A stretch of 64,000 bases of DNA from Paraburkholderia flava (GTDB lineage: Bacteria; Pseudomonadota; Gammaproteobacteria; Burkholderiales; Burkholderiaceae), in contig NZ_SMRO01000003.1 in NCBI RefSeq assembly GCF_004359985.1, forward strand, positions 976,206 through 1,040,205. The letters run 5' to 3'. Shown one piece after another: positions 8,089-16,551 of this stretch. A model generated the notes under the pieces. It was not told the origin of the DNA, ran no database searches, and saw only the letters and a program-made list of their open reading frames with translations. The position numbers were made by a program, and so were the translations under genes. The number at the start of each line of letters is the position of its first letter. Positions within the stretch are counted from its first letter, which is position 1.

Positions 8089-9210
8089 ATGATTTCGACC
8101 CAGTATTCCAGTCCCGTTTCGACCGGTGTGGTGACGCAGGGCGGTGCATCCGGCTCCGCCGGCGGCATCACGCCCGCGCTCGAAGAGATTCTGAAAGAGC
8201 TTGAAGCGCTGTTGATGCAGACGCTCGGCGGCTCGCAGGGACAACCTGCGCCGACGGGGCAACAGGTTCCGATGCAAGGTGGTCAGGGGGCGCCTGGGCA
8301 GTTTTTCGCTGCGGGTGGTTTTCCTGCGGGCTCGGCGCAGTTGCCGCAGCTACCTCAGGCGTCTCTGCTACCGACGACGATCGGTATTCCCATGATGCCC
8401 TCGGCTCAGCCCACGACGTCAGGTGCAATGGCTTCGCCGCTGGCCGCACCGCAGGCGCCTGCAGCGCCCGCAGCACCGCCTGCGGCCAGTCAGAAGCCCT
8501 GCGCCGCATCGCCGGATCCGACGATGGCGCAGTTCGGAACGACGATGCCTAACGATCAGACGAAGCGTCCGCCGGGCGACAACCGCACCGCGCAGCAGAT
8601 CATCGACGACAACCCATTGCTGAAGAACCTCGGCAACCAGAGCGGCGTGAAGGACAACCTGAACAAGTTCGTCGGCGGCGACATGGCGAACAATCCGGAC
8701 CAGGCGTACAAGGCGGCCGCGCTGCTCACGTACATCAAGAGCTCGGCGAACAGCAAAGGCGATACGCGCGATACGTCGCAGGTGGGCAACGGCAAGATCG
8801 ACGGCTTCACGAAGGACGGCGATGCGCGGCACGGCACCGAAGCGGGATTGCTGCAGGACGTGGTCGGCGGCGGCGGACATCCGGGCGGCGGCTGGGACCA
8901 CCTTCAGCAGACGAAGCACGACCTCGACGTCACCAGCGATACGCATGTGAACGCCGACGGCACGAACAAGGACAATCTGCAGTGGGGCATGGAGCAGGCC
9001 GGCAAATATATCGGCGCGTTCTTCAAGGGACTGGGCAAGAGCGTTATCGATATCTTCACGAAGGGGCGTATCAATCCCGTGTCGGCGATTCTCACCGTGG
9101 TGAAGGATGTCGGTGTGTCGGAGGCGAAGACGGCGATCGAGAACAGTAGCCTGGGGGATGCTGCGAAGCAGACGGCGGGGAAGGTGTTTGGGGTGCTGGA
9201 TAATATTTGA
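8089..9210 (+). CDS. Harpin-like / type III-secreted protein candidate
   Basis: 373 residues from ATG 8089 with GGGAGGTG just upstream. The first ~25 residues are rich in S, T, Q and G without a Sec signal, as in type III-secreted proteins. Residues ~25-150 are low-complexity G/A/P/Q. The rest is soluble, with a GNGKIDGFTKDGDARHG segment and a G-rich VVGGGGHPGGGWDH loop, ending in an amphipathic region (YIGAFFKGLGKSVIDIF). There is a single cysteine. The composition and the upstream hrp-type box both suggest a harpin or HrpK-like translocon-associated effector. No type III apparatus genes occur in this window, and I cannot name an exact family. Confidence 0.65.
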   Translation: MISTQYSSPVSTGVVTQGGASGSAGGITPALEEILKELEALLMQTLGGSQGQPAPTGQQVPMQGGQGAPGQFFAAGGFPAGSAQLPQLPQASLLPTTIGIPMMPSAQPTTSGAMASPLAAPQAPAAPAAPPAASQKPCAASPDPTMAQFGTTMPNDQTKRPPGDNRTAQQIIDDNPLLKNLGNQSGVKDNLNKFVGGDMANNPDQAYKAAALLTYIKSSANSKGDTRDTSQVGNGKIDGFTKDGDARHGTEAGLLQDVVGGGGHPGGGWDHLQQTKHDLDVTSDTHVNADGTNKDNLQWGMEQAGKYIGAFFKGLGKSVIDIFTKGRINPVSAILTVVKDVGVSEAKTAIENSSLGDAAKQTAGKVFGVLDNI

Positions 9211-9225
9211 TGGGGCGAGAGAGCA

Positions 9226-9404
9226 GTTCCGGCGCAGCGTGAGCGTGAATGCGCTGTGCCCGGGACTGACCGAGACGCTGGGGCCCGGCTTACGAGATGA
9301 CGACTATCGTCGCGTTTCCGGTTTCCGGTGAATCGGGTTATCTGTCGGGGCACGCGCTGGTTGCGGATGGGGGGTATCGGTTGCCTGAAAGTGGGGCGTT
9401 GTGA
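9226..9404 (+). pseudogene. Remnant of a short-chain dehydrogenase C-terminus
   Basis: One frame reads VNALCPGLTETLGPG, the conserved post-catalytic segment of SDR enzymes. After a frame change the other reads SGYLSGHALVADGGYR, the usual SDR C-terminal block, ending at a TGA at 9402-9404. The part between is shortened and the Rossmann half is missing, so this is a decayed gene fragment directly behind the harpin-like gene. Confidence 0.7.
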
Positions 9405-9451
9405 AGATCGCTACTGAAGTTGAAGTTCAACCGTTGTCGACAAAGCAAACG

Positions 9452-9477
9452 GAGCCTGGCTTTTGCCGGGCTCTTTT
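9452..9477 (+). terminator. Rho-independent terminator
   Basis: GAGCCTGGC (9452-9460), a TTTT loop and GCCGGGCTC (9465-9473) form a 9-bp stem with one T-G pair, followed by TTTT. It ends transcription from the left before the gene at 9604. Confidence 0.75.
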
Positions 9478-9603
9478 GCATTTGTCGATTCGCTTATTGC
9501 CGGGCGGGATAATTTGTGCAACGCTGTTTGCCGCATTGGGTGGCGTAAAACAAAGCTGAATGACATTGGCCGTTAACGAGATATCAATAAATTCGGGGTG
9601 GCT

Positions 9604-10782
9604 ATGCGAAACCATCGGTGGTTGATCGGTCTTTTATGCATCGCGTTCTCGGCTGGCGTATCTGCACAAACCTCGACTTCCATCGTCGACCAGCTTCAGG
9701 CGCAGCGGCAGAAATTCGCGCAGGACGCGACGGTCGATCCTCAACAGCTCTCGCACGCCATACAGGCTGCGGTTAGCGATTCGATGGCGCTAGATCAGGC
9801 CGGCAATGACGCAGAGGCGATCAACAAGCTCTTGAGTTTGCAAAAGTACGCGCCTCTGGAGCAGTTGCCGGACCACGACGTCCAGATGCTATGCGCGAGG
9901 TTTTACACGAAGCTCGGTAATACGCATGAGGCCGAAGGCTGCCGCGAACGCGCGGCGGCGATGACGGAGATTCTTCAGAAACGCTCCGGGAGCGGAACTA
10001 CCGTTGACGATCCGGTGCGTGTCGTGACGATTGGAGAAATCGGTGAGTGGGTACGTCTGCAGTCCGCGACGATTACCGATGTTCAAGGCTTGAGTTATCA
10101 CGGCGCGAATCTGCAAAAGGTCACGTATTCGTCACCTGCGATAGAGGGGAAGCCGGTCGCCTATTTTCTGATCAATCCTCGTGTGCTCGCGTCGGTTAAC
10201 CGCGCGCGACCCGGTGTATTCGATCCGCAACCGGTCAGCGCATCCGATGGTAAATACTTTGTCGCGCTGAAGCAGGCACACGAGCAACGCACCCGGTTTC
10301 TCGCGGACCGGAGTTTCAATTATCCGGAATTGATTCAGCTGTGCAGGGAGTCGATGAAGCAGGCGGCGCAGCTTGCGCAGCAGGGCGACATCAATGGAGC
10401 GCTGTCCAGAATGAAGGATGTCGAAAAGATTCGGCCTATCCGCGAGATTCCGATCTTCAATTTTATTTCCGTCTACAGCGCGTTGCTCGGCAAAGCCGGA
10501 GATGTCGAAGCCCAGGCCGACATGAGGATCTATCTGTTCGGTATCGCGCAGGACATTGCTCATAGTGGCGATGGGCTGTCTCCTGACTCGGCCGTTCATG
10601 TGGTCGCGATCGAGGAGGAGTATGCGTGGGTAGCCGACAAGAAACTTCGCGTGACCAAGCAAGGTTTGATTCGGCAAGGCGACTTGCGATACGACGCGCT
10701 CGAGACGACGGACGCGAACGGGAAGGCGCAAACTTTTTACTTTGAGGTGAGTCAGGTTTTCGAGAGGGGGAGTCCTTTTTGA
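9604..10782 (+). CDS. Secreted protein of unknown function
   Basis: 392 residues from ATG 9604; an in-frame GTG at 9598 would add two residues. A clear Sec signal peptide (MRNHRWLIGLLCIAFSAGVSA) precedes a soluble, mostly helical N-terminal half and two similar segments of the type VVTIGEIGEWVRLQSATITDVQGL (residue ~140) and VVAIEEEYAWVADKKLRVTKQGLI (residue ~340), followed by matching strands (SYHGANLQKVTYS and RYDALETTDANGK). The protein therefore appears to be built from an internal duplication. I do not recognise a named family. It is probably periplasmic. Confidence 0.75.
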   Translation: MRNHRWLIGLLCIAFSAGVSAQTSTSIVDQLQAQRQKFAQDATVDPQQLSHAIQAAVSDSMALDQAGNDAEAINKLLSLQKYAPLEQLPDHDVQMLCARFYTKLGNTHEAEGCRERAAAMTEILQKRSGSGTTVDDPVRVVTIGEIGEWVRLQSATITDVQGLSYHGANLQKVTYSSPAIEGKPVAYFLINPRVLASVNRARPGVFDPQPVSASDGKYFVALKQAHEQRTRFLADRSFNYPELIQLCRESMKQAAQLAQQGDINGALSRMKDVEKIRPIREIPIFNFISVYSALLGKAGDVEAQADMRIYLFGIAQDIAHSGDGLSPDSAVHVVAIEEEYAWVADKKLRVTKQGLIRQGDLRYDALETTDANGKAQTFYFEVSQVFERGSPF

Positions 10783-10858
10783 GACCAGGAGAGAGGGTGA
10801 CTGGTCCGGTCGATAACAACGAAGCTCGCGCTTCGCACTACCTCGAAAGACAACCGTC

Positions 10859-12016
10859 ATGAAAGTTATTTGTCGCGCGCTAGGGGTCGTCACGATATCC
10901 GCGGCGCTTTCGCTGTTCGCCAGCTTCGCCCGTGCAGACGGCATGCGCGACGAGATCGTCCAGGTGCCGCTGAAGGATGGGCTGTTCACGGTCAAGCTCA
11001 CGACACGAATTTACGCGCCACCCGGCGATGGACCGTTTCCGCTCGTCGTCATCAACCATGGCAAGGCGCCCGGCAACGCGGCGCTGCAGAAGGACGAATC
11101 GTACTATTTTCAGGCGCTCGAATTCGTGCGACGCGGCTACGTCGTGATCGTGCCGACACGCGAGGGATTCGGCTCGTCCGGTGGTTCGTATCTGAAAACG
11201 AACTGCAATGTCGGCGACGCCGCGAGAAACTGGGCGATCAGCGTGCAGGCCGCGATCGACTACGCACGCAAGCTTCCGTACGTCGACGGCACGCATATCG
11301 TCGTGATCGGCCAATCGCAAGGCGGCATCACGACCGTGGCGCTCGGCGAGCTGAATCTTCCGGGCGTGCTGGGCATCGTCAACTTTGCAGGAGGGTCGCG
11401 CGAGGATCGCTGCCCGGGATGGCAGGACGCGCTGGTTCGTGACTATCGTAGTTTCGGCAGTCACTCGAAAGTGCCTGCGCTTTTCCTGTACGGCGACAAC
11501 GATTCGTATTGGGGCAACGGCGAACTGTCGAAGCAGTTCTTCGAAGCGTATCGCGAGGGCAACCCGAACACGCAGTATGTTGACGAGGGAGTATTCAGCA
11601 GCGGCGATTCGCATATGGTGTTTCACCGCTACAACGGCGAGTCGATCTGGCTGCAGCCAGTCGGCAGGTTTTTCGGGTCGCTGGGGTTGAACTGGAGCAC
11701 ACGCTATCTCGACTGGCATCAGGGCAATACCGTGGCGCTCGATAATCTCGATATCGTTCCGTATCGCGATCTGAATACGGCAATCGGCACTGGCATGGAA
11801 CAGTTCCTTCGCGCGGATCCGCGCGCGGGTCGCGCGATCGCGATTGCGCCGAACGGTCATTACGGGTTCGCGACGGGGAAGGACGCTCAGGCGAAGGCAG
11901 CGAAGACTTGCGAGGAGAAGGGCGGGGTGGGGTGTCAGTTGTATGCGGTTGATGATCGGCTTGTAGGGGTGGGTGAGGCGGCGGTTGCAGCGAGCGATGG
12001 TCAGGCGGGGAAATGA
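10859..12016 (+). CDS. Secreted alpha/beta hydrolase (dienelactone-hydrolase-like)
   Basis: 385 residues. A Sec signal (MKVICRALGVVTISAALSLF to ARA) is followed by an alpha/beta-hydrolase core with VVINHGKAP (oxyanion region), the nucleophile motif GQSQGG near residue 147, an acidic residue in LYGDNDSYW and a histidine in GDSHMVF. It is expected to be a periplasmic or extracellular esterase or peptidase of the dienelactone-hydrolase superfamily. The substrate is unknown. It follows the secreted protein at 9604 after 76 bp and may be co-transcribed with it. Confidence 0.88.
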   Translation: MKVICRALGVVTISAALSLFASFARADGMRDEIVQVPLKDGLFTVKLTTRIYAPPGDGPFPLVVINHGKAPGNAALQKDESYYFQALEFVRRGYVVIVPTREGFGSSGGSYLKTNCNVGDAARNWAISVQAAIDYARKLPYVDGTHIVVIGQSQGGITTVALGELNLPGVLGIVNFAGGSREDRCPGWQDALVRDYRSFGSHSKVPALFLYGDNDSYWGNGELSKQFFEAYREGNPNTQYVDEGVFSSGDSHMVFHRYNGESIWLQPVGRFFGSLGLNWSTRYLDWHQGNTVALDNLDIVPYRDLNTAIGTGMEQFLRADPRAGRAIAIAPNGHYGFATGKDAQAKAAKTCEEKGGVGCQLYAVDDRLVGVGEAAVAASDGQAGK

Positions 12017-12372
12017 AAAGGGCTTAAGGGCTTAACCGAAACCAGGCTATCGAGCGTGGTCGCTGTGCTTGCAGCATTCGCATCCGCCGGTCGAAAATCC
12101 ATCGTTGCGACTTTATGCATTATGAATTTTCATCCGCGCTCGATATTCGTGCGGAACGTCGCTGAAATGCTTTAGAAAAAATAAGACGCTAAAACAAAGA
12201 GATCGGATCAACCGCTTAAGTGACTCTCAGAACCAGCAACTGATTCGTTATCTGATCGTCCAGCATCACATGCATATCCCTCGTTTTCAGATGACACATT
12301 TTGTTGACGCGTCTAAACTTCGGCTGGACTGCGGACCACGGTTTCCTCAACAAAAAAATCTGGAAAAACAAA
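12017..12372. other. Intergenic region without recognisable gene
   Basis: 356 bp that are distinctly richer in A/T than the flanks. A short direct repeat (GGGCTTAAGGGCTTAA) lies at its left end and an A-rich stretch at ~12174-12200. No reading frame with family features was seen. It probably contains the promoter of the lipoprotein gene at 12373. Confidence 0.6.
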
Positions 12373-12852
12373 ATGCGCTTAATTACGCTTTCAGCAGCCA
12401 GTATTTTCCTCCTTGCCGCTTGCGCGGGATCTCCGACCATGACTCCTCTCCCCGCCGATCGCGGGCACGACGTTAGCGCTGCGCTTGCTGGCGGTGTGGG
12501 CGAACTGCAGATCGATACGGGATCGTTCGATATTTCGGCTGAGGCCAAATCGGATCTTCTCGGTGCGTACCATACCGAGATGGGGAAGGTCGGCATTCCG
12601 GTTACCCCGTCGGGCGCACCCGTTACGCTTCACGTCAGCGAATTCAAGACGCGGTCGACAACCGCACGGATATTGCTGGGCGTGTTGTCAGGCAGCGATC
12701 ACATCAAGGGGACCGTCAGTGTCGCGGGCACCGAGTTCGAAGTCGCCGACACAGCCGTGACAGTGGTGAGCGGGCTGGGTGTTGTCGCGAGGAACGTGGG
12801 CGTGCAGACCGCGGACGGGATTGCGCATCTGACGGGCGTTACTGTCAAGTGA
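12373..12852 (+). CDS. Putative lipoprotein
   Basis: 159 residues from ATG 12373. The N-terminus has a lipoprotein signal peptide with a lipobox ending in LLAAC near residue 17, so the mature protein should be lipid-anchored. The remainder has alternating small and hydrophobic residues typical of a beta-sandwich (VTLHVSEFKTRSTTARILLG, VSVAGTEFEVADTAVTVV). I do not recognise a named domain. The upstream frame is open to 12301 without a usable start. Confidence 0.78.
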   Translation: MRLITLSAASIFLLAACAGSPTMTPLPADRGHDVSAALAGGVGELQIDTGSFDISAEAKSDLLGAYHTEMGKVGIPVTPSGAPVTLHVSEFKTRSTTARILLGVLSGSDHIKGTVSVAGTEFEVADTAVTVVSGLGVVARNVGVQTADGIAHLTGVTVK

Positions 12853-12862
12853 CGTGATTGAG

Positions 12863-12908
12863 GCCGGTATCGGTTTGCACGGGGTATTTAAATGATGCCG
12901 ATATCGGC
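12863..12908 (+). terminator. Hairpin downstream of the lipoprotein gene
   Basis: GCCGGTATCGG (12863-12873) and CCGATATCGGC (12898-12908) pair over 11 bp with one mismatch around a 24-nt loop. There is no T-run, so it may be a weak terminator or simply a dyad. Confidence 0.35.
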
Positions 12909-13029
12909 GGCTGTCGCGCACTCGATGCGTGCGCCTGCTCAACGTTTCGCAAGTGCGGCCGTTGAGCGCTCACTCTTGATCTGAAGATTCCGTCTTGTCA
13001 GGACTTCTGCGGCAGATCCCCCCCTACCG

Positions 13030-13688
13030 CTAGAGCAGATCCTCGTACCGGCAATTGACGAGAATCTCGGCGACGCTCGCGGAATTCGGCATCTCGATCG
13101 TATTGGCAATCAGGCGTGCGATATCGTCGGGTTGCGTCATCGCCTCCGATGCGATATCCGCGATGCCGGCCGCCAGGTCCGTGTTGACGAATCCGGGGCA
13201 TATCGCCGTCGCTCGCAGGCCCTCGTCCCAACCCGTGCGTCGCACGGCATGCGAGAGTGCGACCACCGCAAACTTCGACATCTGATAGCCCGCGTTGAGG
13301 TTCTTCACACGCTTGCCTGACAGCGACGCGATCGCGCGTTGCCCGCACGACGAAGATGCGGCAGCGCTGCCTGAGCGAGCCGGAACGGTGCCTTCACATT
13401 GATGTCGAGCATCTCTTCGAGCCGTTCGTCGGTGCCGTCCTCCAGGCCGACGTGCGTGCAGATCCCCGCATTGCTCACCAGCACGTCGATGCGACCGAAG
13501 CGCTCGATGGTCGCATCGACCCAGTTGCGGCCCGCGTTCGTGTCGCGTGCTTCGTACGCGAACACGAATGCATCGAAGCGGCTACCGAGTGCGGAGGGCT
13601 CCCGCATGCCGAGGGACAGCAGGTAGCCGCGCGGCGACAACTCCACGGCGATCGTAAGCCCAATGCCGCGACCGGCGCCTGAGATCAT
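13030..13688 (-). pseudogene. Short-chain dehydrogenase/reductase, frameshifted
   Basis: The first part (13688 back to ~13340) carries the cofactor motif SGAGRGIG and the NAG strand (VLVSNAGICTHVG). The second part (from ~13335 to 13030) carries the catalytic region (IASLSGKR, then GYQMSKFAVVALSH with the YxxxK pair) and ICPGFVNTD. They lie in different frames and join near 13325-13340 with a small deletion. The upstream frame stays open (EAHAKVAM) but has no start codon, so the gene is also broken at its 5' end. Confidence 0.82.
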
Positions 13689-13739
13689 CGCTACCTTTGC
13701 ATGAGCTTCTCCGTGGACGCGTGGCCTTAGAAGCCGGCG

Positions 13740-14088
13740 TCGATGACGATTTTTGTCCCATCGCTAAAACGGTCGAGACGGAACGCGTGCGGATCGACGA
13801 GCGGCGTGTCGTTCGCCCAGCACTTCGATCGGGTCTTCAATGAACTCAGTGTAACTACGCACGTCTGGACACCACCTCTCTTCCCGCACGAGATTCTCTT
13901 CAATCGAACAAACGACGACGCGCGCGGCCGTCGCGAGTGAGGATCATATGTGCCTGACGCGCGCGGATCGTCTTGATCGTCGTCACAAAGGCACCGGAAA
14001 GATAAGTGAATTTCTCTGGACCGGTGTAGACAATGGCATCGACTTTTTGCAGTTCCATCATCTTTTGCAGTGCGGAGACGGCGGGCAT
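13740..14088 (-). pseudogene. Remnant of an M24 (creatinase/Xaa-Pro peptidase-like) gene joined to another gene's tail
   Basis: From its own ATG (14088, with AGGAGA upstream on the minus strand) it reads LQKMMELQKVDAIVYTGPEK and FTYLSGAF, typical of the N-terminal domain of creatinase-type M24 proteins. After a frameshift near 13925 it continues with YTEFIEDPIEVLG. Further left a third frame reads TPLVDPHAFRLDRFSDG and IVIDAGF followed by TAA at ~13728, resembling the tail of a FAD-dependent amine oxidoreductase. The metal-binding M24 core is deleted. With the SDR remnant it looks like the wreck of an amine-catabolic cluster. Confidence 0.65.
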
Positions 14089-14218
14089 CGTTTTCTTGGA
14101 AGTCTCCTGGATGGGAAGTTTGAGGATTGAATTAGCTGGTGTCCACGTCGCTTTTAATCTTTCACTATCAAAAAAACGCCATCAGGATCGCGGCGCGGTC
14201 AGCTTAGGAAAATCCTGA

Positions 14219-14256
14219 ATGCACTCAGCTTCAGGAATTTCCGAAGCTGAGTGCAT
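14219..14256. repeat. Perfect 14-bp inverted repeat
   Basis: ATGCACTCAGCTTC (14219-14232) and GAAGCTGAGTGCAT (14243-14256) are exact reverse complements around a 10-nt loop. It lies 135 bp upstream of the porin gene in a non-coding stretch (14089-14391). There is no T-run. It could be an operator, an RNA hairpin in the porin leader or a vestige of a mobile element end. Confidence 0.7.
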
Positions 14257-14391
14257 GAAATTCCAGATTGAGTCCAAAAAATTGGAAGAGAAAACTTCAG
14301 GCGGTCGCAAGATTTTTCTTATGGAGCTTCCAGCGACATCCGACCTTTAACCCCGATGGCGCACGGCAACGTCGCCCGATTCGTTTAGACA

Positions 14392-15546
14392 ATGATAAAA
14401 AAACAATCCTTGTACGGCGCTCTGACCGTCATGCTGTGCGCCACAGCACACGCGCAAAACAGCGTCACGCTATACGGCGTAGCCGACGATGGACTGGTTT
14501 ACGCGAATAATGCGGGAGGCCATTCGCAACTGCAGATGAATAGCGGCAACATCATGGGGAGCCGCTGGGGACTGCGCGGCACGGAGAATCTTGGCGACGG
14601 TCTGTCGGCGGTATTCGTACTCGAAAACGGATTCAGTCTCGCAAACGGAAAATTCGGTCAGGGCAATGACGAATTCGGCAGACAGGCTTACGTCGGCATA
14701 TCGCATGTGCGCGCGGGTTCGCTGACGTTGGGACGACAGTACGACTCGGTCGTCGACTTCACGGGTGCATTTGAATCGGGCACCCAATGGGCCACGTCCT
14801 TCGCCGCGCATCCGGGAGATCTCGACAACATGAATAACTCGAACCGCACCAACAATTCGATTAAATACACGAGCAGCACGATTGCGGGATTTACGCTCGG
14901 CGGTATGTACAGTCTCGGCGGCGTCGCGGGCAATATTCACCGCAATCAGATCTGGTCGGTCGGCGCCCGCTGGTCGTCGGGGCCGCTGTCAGCAGGCGCG
15001 GCATATGTCAACGTGTCCGATCCGAACTTCTCCTGGTTCGGCAACAACGCCTCATCGAGCACGACTGCCAGCAATATTACTTCAAGAGTTCTTGGCGGCT
15101 ATGCGTCCGCGAACCGCCAACAGATTTTCGCCGCAGGCGTTGCTTACGTCTTGGGTGCGTCGACGTTCGGCCTGACATATAGCAATACTGCGTTTCAGAA
15201 CGTTGGGGCAGACAGCGTAGGCACCCGGGTTAGCGCTCACGGCGATGCCCGCTTCCATAACATCGAAGCGAACTACAAATATCAGATCACGACGGCGTTG
15301 CTCGCAGGCGCTGCCTACGATTTCACCGATGGCTACGGCATTCATCACGTCCGCTATCAACAGGCAGCCGTCGGTCTCGATTATTTCTTGTCGAAACGCA
15401 CTGACGTGTACGTCACCGGCATCTATCAGCACGCTAGCGGTACGGATTCAACCGGTCAGACGGCAGTGGCGAACATCACGCTGCTTTCGCCTTCGTCCAC
15501 AGCGTCGCAGGTCGCAGCGTTAGCAGGCTTGCGCATGAAGTTTTAA
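14392..15546 (+). CDS. Gram-negative porin (Burkholderia OmpC-type)
   Basis: 384 residues. A signal peptide (MIKKQSLYGALTVMLCATAHA) is followed by the standard porin opening SVTLYGVADDGLVYANN, the SRWGLRGTENLGDGLSAVF block, and an LTLGRQYDSVVDF segment near residue 105. The chain ends in LAGLRMKF, with the C-terminal phenylalanine needed for outer-membrane insertion. It should form a trimeric 16-strand diffusion channel. Its position beside a transporter locus suggests it may aid uptake of the same nutrients. Confidence 0.95.
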   Translation: MIKKQSLYGALTVMLCATAHAQNSVTLYGVADDGLVYANNAGGHSQLQMNSGNIMGSRWGLRGTENLGDGLSAVFVLENGFSLANGKFGQGNDEFGRQAYVGISHVRAGSLTLGRQYDSVVDFTGAFESGTQWATSFAAHPGDLDNMNNSNRTNNSIKYTSSTIAGFTLGGMYSLGGVAGNIHRNQIWSVGARWSSGPLSAGAAYVNVSDPNFSWFGNNASSSTTASNITSRVLGGYASANRQQIFAAGVAYVLGASTFGLTYSNTAFQNVGADSVGTRVSAHGDARFHNIEANYKYQITTALLAGAAYDFTDGYGIHHVRYQQAAVGLDYFLSKRTDVYVTGIYQHASGTDSTGQTAVANITLLSPSSTASQVAALAGLRMKF

Positions 15547-15562
15547 TCGCGCCAGTTGCGCT

Positions 15563-16450
15563 TCAGCTGGCCGCGTCAATCAGACACTCGAGCAGCGACG
15601 CAGCAGTGCTGGGAAGGTCGGACCGGCTTTGCACAACTGCACTGGTGTTGTAGGCCTTCCACTCGTCAGTCAGTTCGATAATCCGGCATCCGTTGCCGTT
15701 GTCCCGCGCCGCGACCCGGCGCGGGACAACGGCAATGCCAACGTTGTTGGAAACCAGTCGGCAAATCGCATCGAGATTGCGAGTTCGAGCGCGATACCGC
15801 ATCGGCGCCCCTGCTTCGCGAGCGTGCGATTCAAGTTGTTCCTGAAGACGACTGCCAGGCCCCAATCCTAGAAAATCGTATGGGAGCAGATCAGCAAACG
15901 CGCAACGGCTTTGAACCTCCGTGGCGAAGTTATTACCCGTGAATGCAACGAGCGAGTCTTCCAGAAGCGGAATGATCTCTAGTGAGCCGGTTTCGACGAA
16001 CTCGCCAATAATGCCGATCTCCGCAGCGCCGCTTGAGACCGCGAAAGCGATGTCTTCGCTATGCTGTTCTTCGATGACGAGGTCCGAATTCGGATTGCTG
16101 GCGAAGAACGCCGGCGCAGCATCCGGCAGGATTTCGGAAACCGCATACGTAGTGGTATAGAGGCGCACGTTGGTACGCAAGCGGCGGGTGAAGCTAGCCA
16201 GATCTTCGTTCATGAAATCGACCTGTCTGAGCACTTTTACGGCGTGATGCATCAAAACGCGTCCAGCTTCCGTGGCAACTATCCCCGAGCGCGACCGGGA
16301 TAGCAAGGGGACGCCAACCTGGTCTTCCATTTGCTTGATGCGTTCACTCACCGACGCTACCGTCAGATGAACTCGCGAGGCGGCCTTAGTCATGGTCGCC
16401 AAATCGACGACCGCTTTAAAAATACGTAGGTCTGAGACGTCGAAGCGCAT
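15563..16450 (-). CDS. LysR-type transcriptional regulator
   Basis: 295 residues from the ATG at 16450, preferred over upstream starts because MRFDVSDLRIFKAVVDLATM is the normal LysR beginning. The helix-turn-helix (TKAASRVHLTVASVSERIKQ) and the substrate-binding half (ELVIEEQ-type strand, NVGIAVVPRRVA) are intact. It is transcribed divergently from the MHS transporter at 16552, the classical arrangement for LysR control. The coding region contains a perfect 18-bp inverted repeat at 15693-15735. Confidence 0.92.
   Translation of the reverse strand: MRFDVSDLRIFKAVVDLATMTKAASRVHLTVASVSERIKQMEDQVGVPLLSRSRSGIVATEAGRVLMHHAVKVLRQVDFMNEDLASFTRRLRTNVRLYTTTYAVSEILPDAAPAFFASNPNSDLVIEEQHSEDIAFAVSSGAAEIGIIGEFVETGSLEIIPLLEDSLVAFTGNNFATEVQSRCAFADLLPYDFLGLGPGSRLQEQLESHAREAGAPMRYRARTRNLDAICRLVSNNVGIAVVPRRVAARDNGNGCRIIELTDEWKAYNTSAVVQSRSDLPSTAASLLECLIDAAS
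15693..15735. repeat. Perfect 18-bp inverted repeat inside the LysR gene
   Basis: TTGCCGTTGTCCCGCGCC (15693-15710) is the exact reverse complement of 15718-15735, with a 7-nt loop. It lies in the coding sequence for the VVPRRVAARDNGN segment of the regulator, which stays in frame. The predicted hairpin is very GC-rich and should be stable in mRNA and ssDNA. Confidence 0.85.
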
Positions 16451-16483
16451 GGCGTACCTTTGGAAAACCCATAATTCAGTTAG

Positions 16484-16497
16484 CAATTTCCTGATTG
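16484..16497. promoter_or_regulatory. Possible LysR operator half-site dyad
   Basis: CAAT-N6-ATTG at 16484-16497 is a small perfect dyad in the 101-bp gap between the divergent LysR and MHS genes. Its position fits a LysR operator, but the motif is short. Confidence 0.28.
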
Positions 16498-16551
16498 TAC
16501 CGAGCTTTTTGTACCAACAAACTTGCTTTAAACCTCCACCACACTTCGTAT

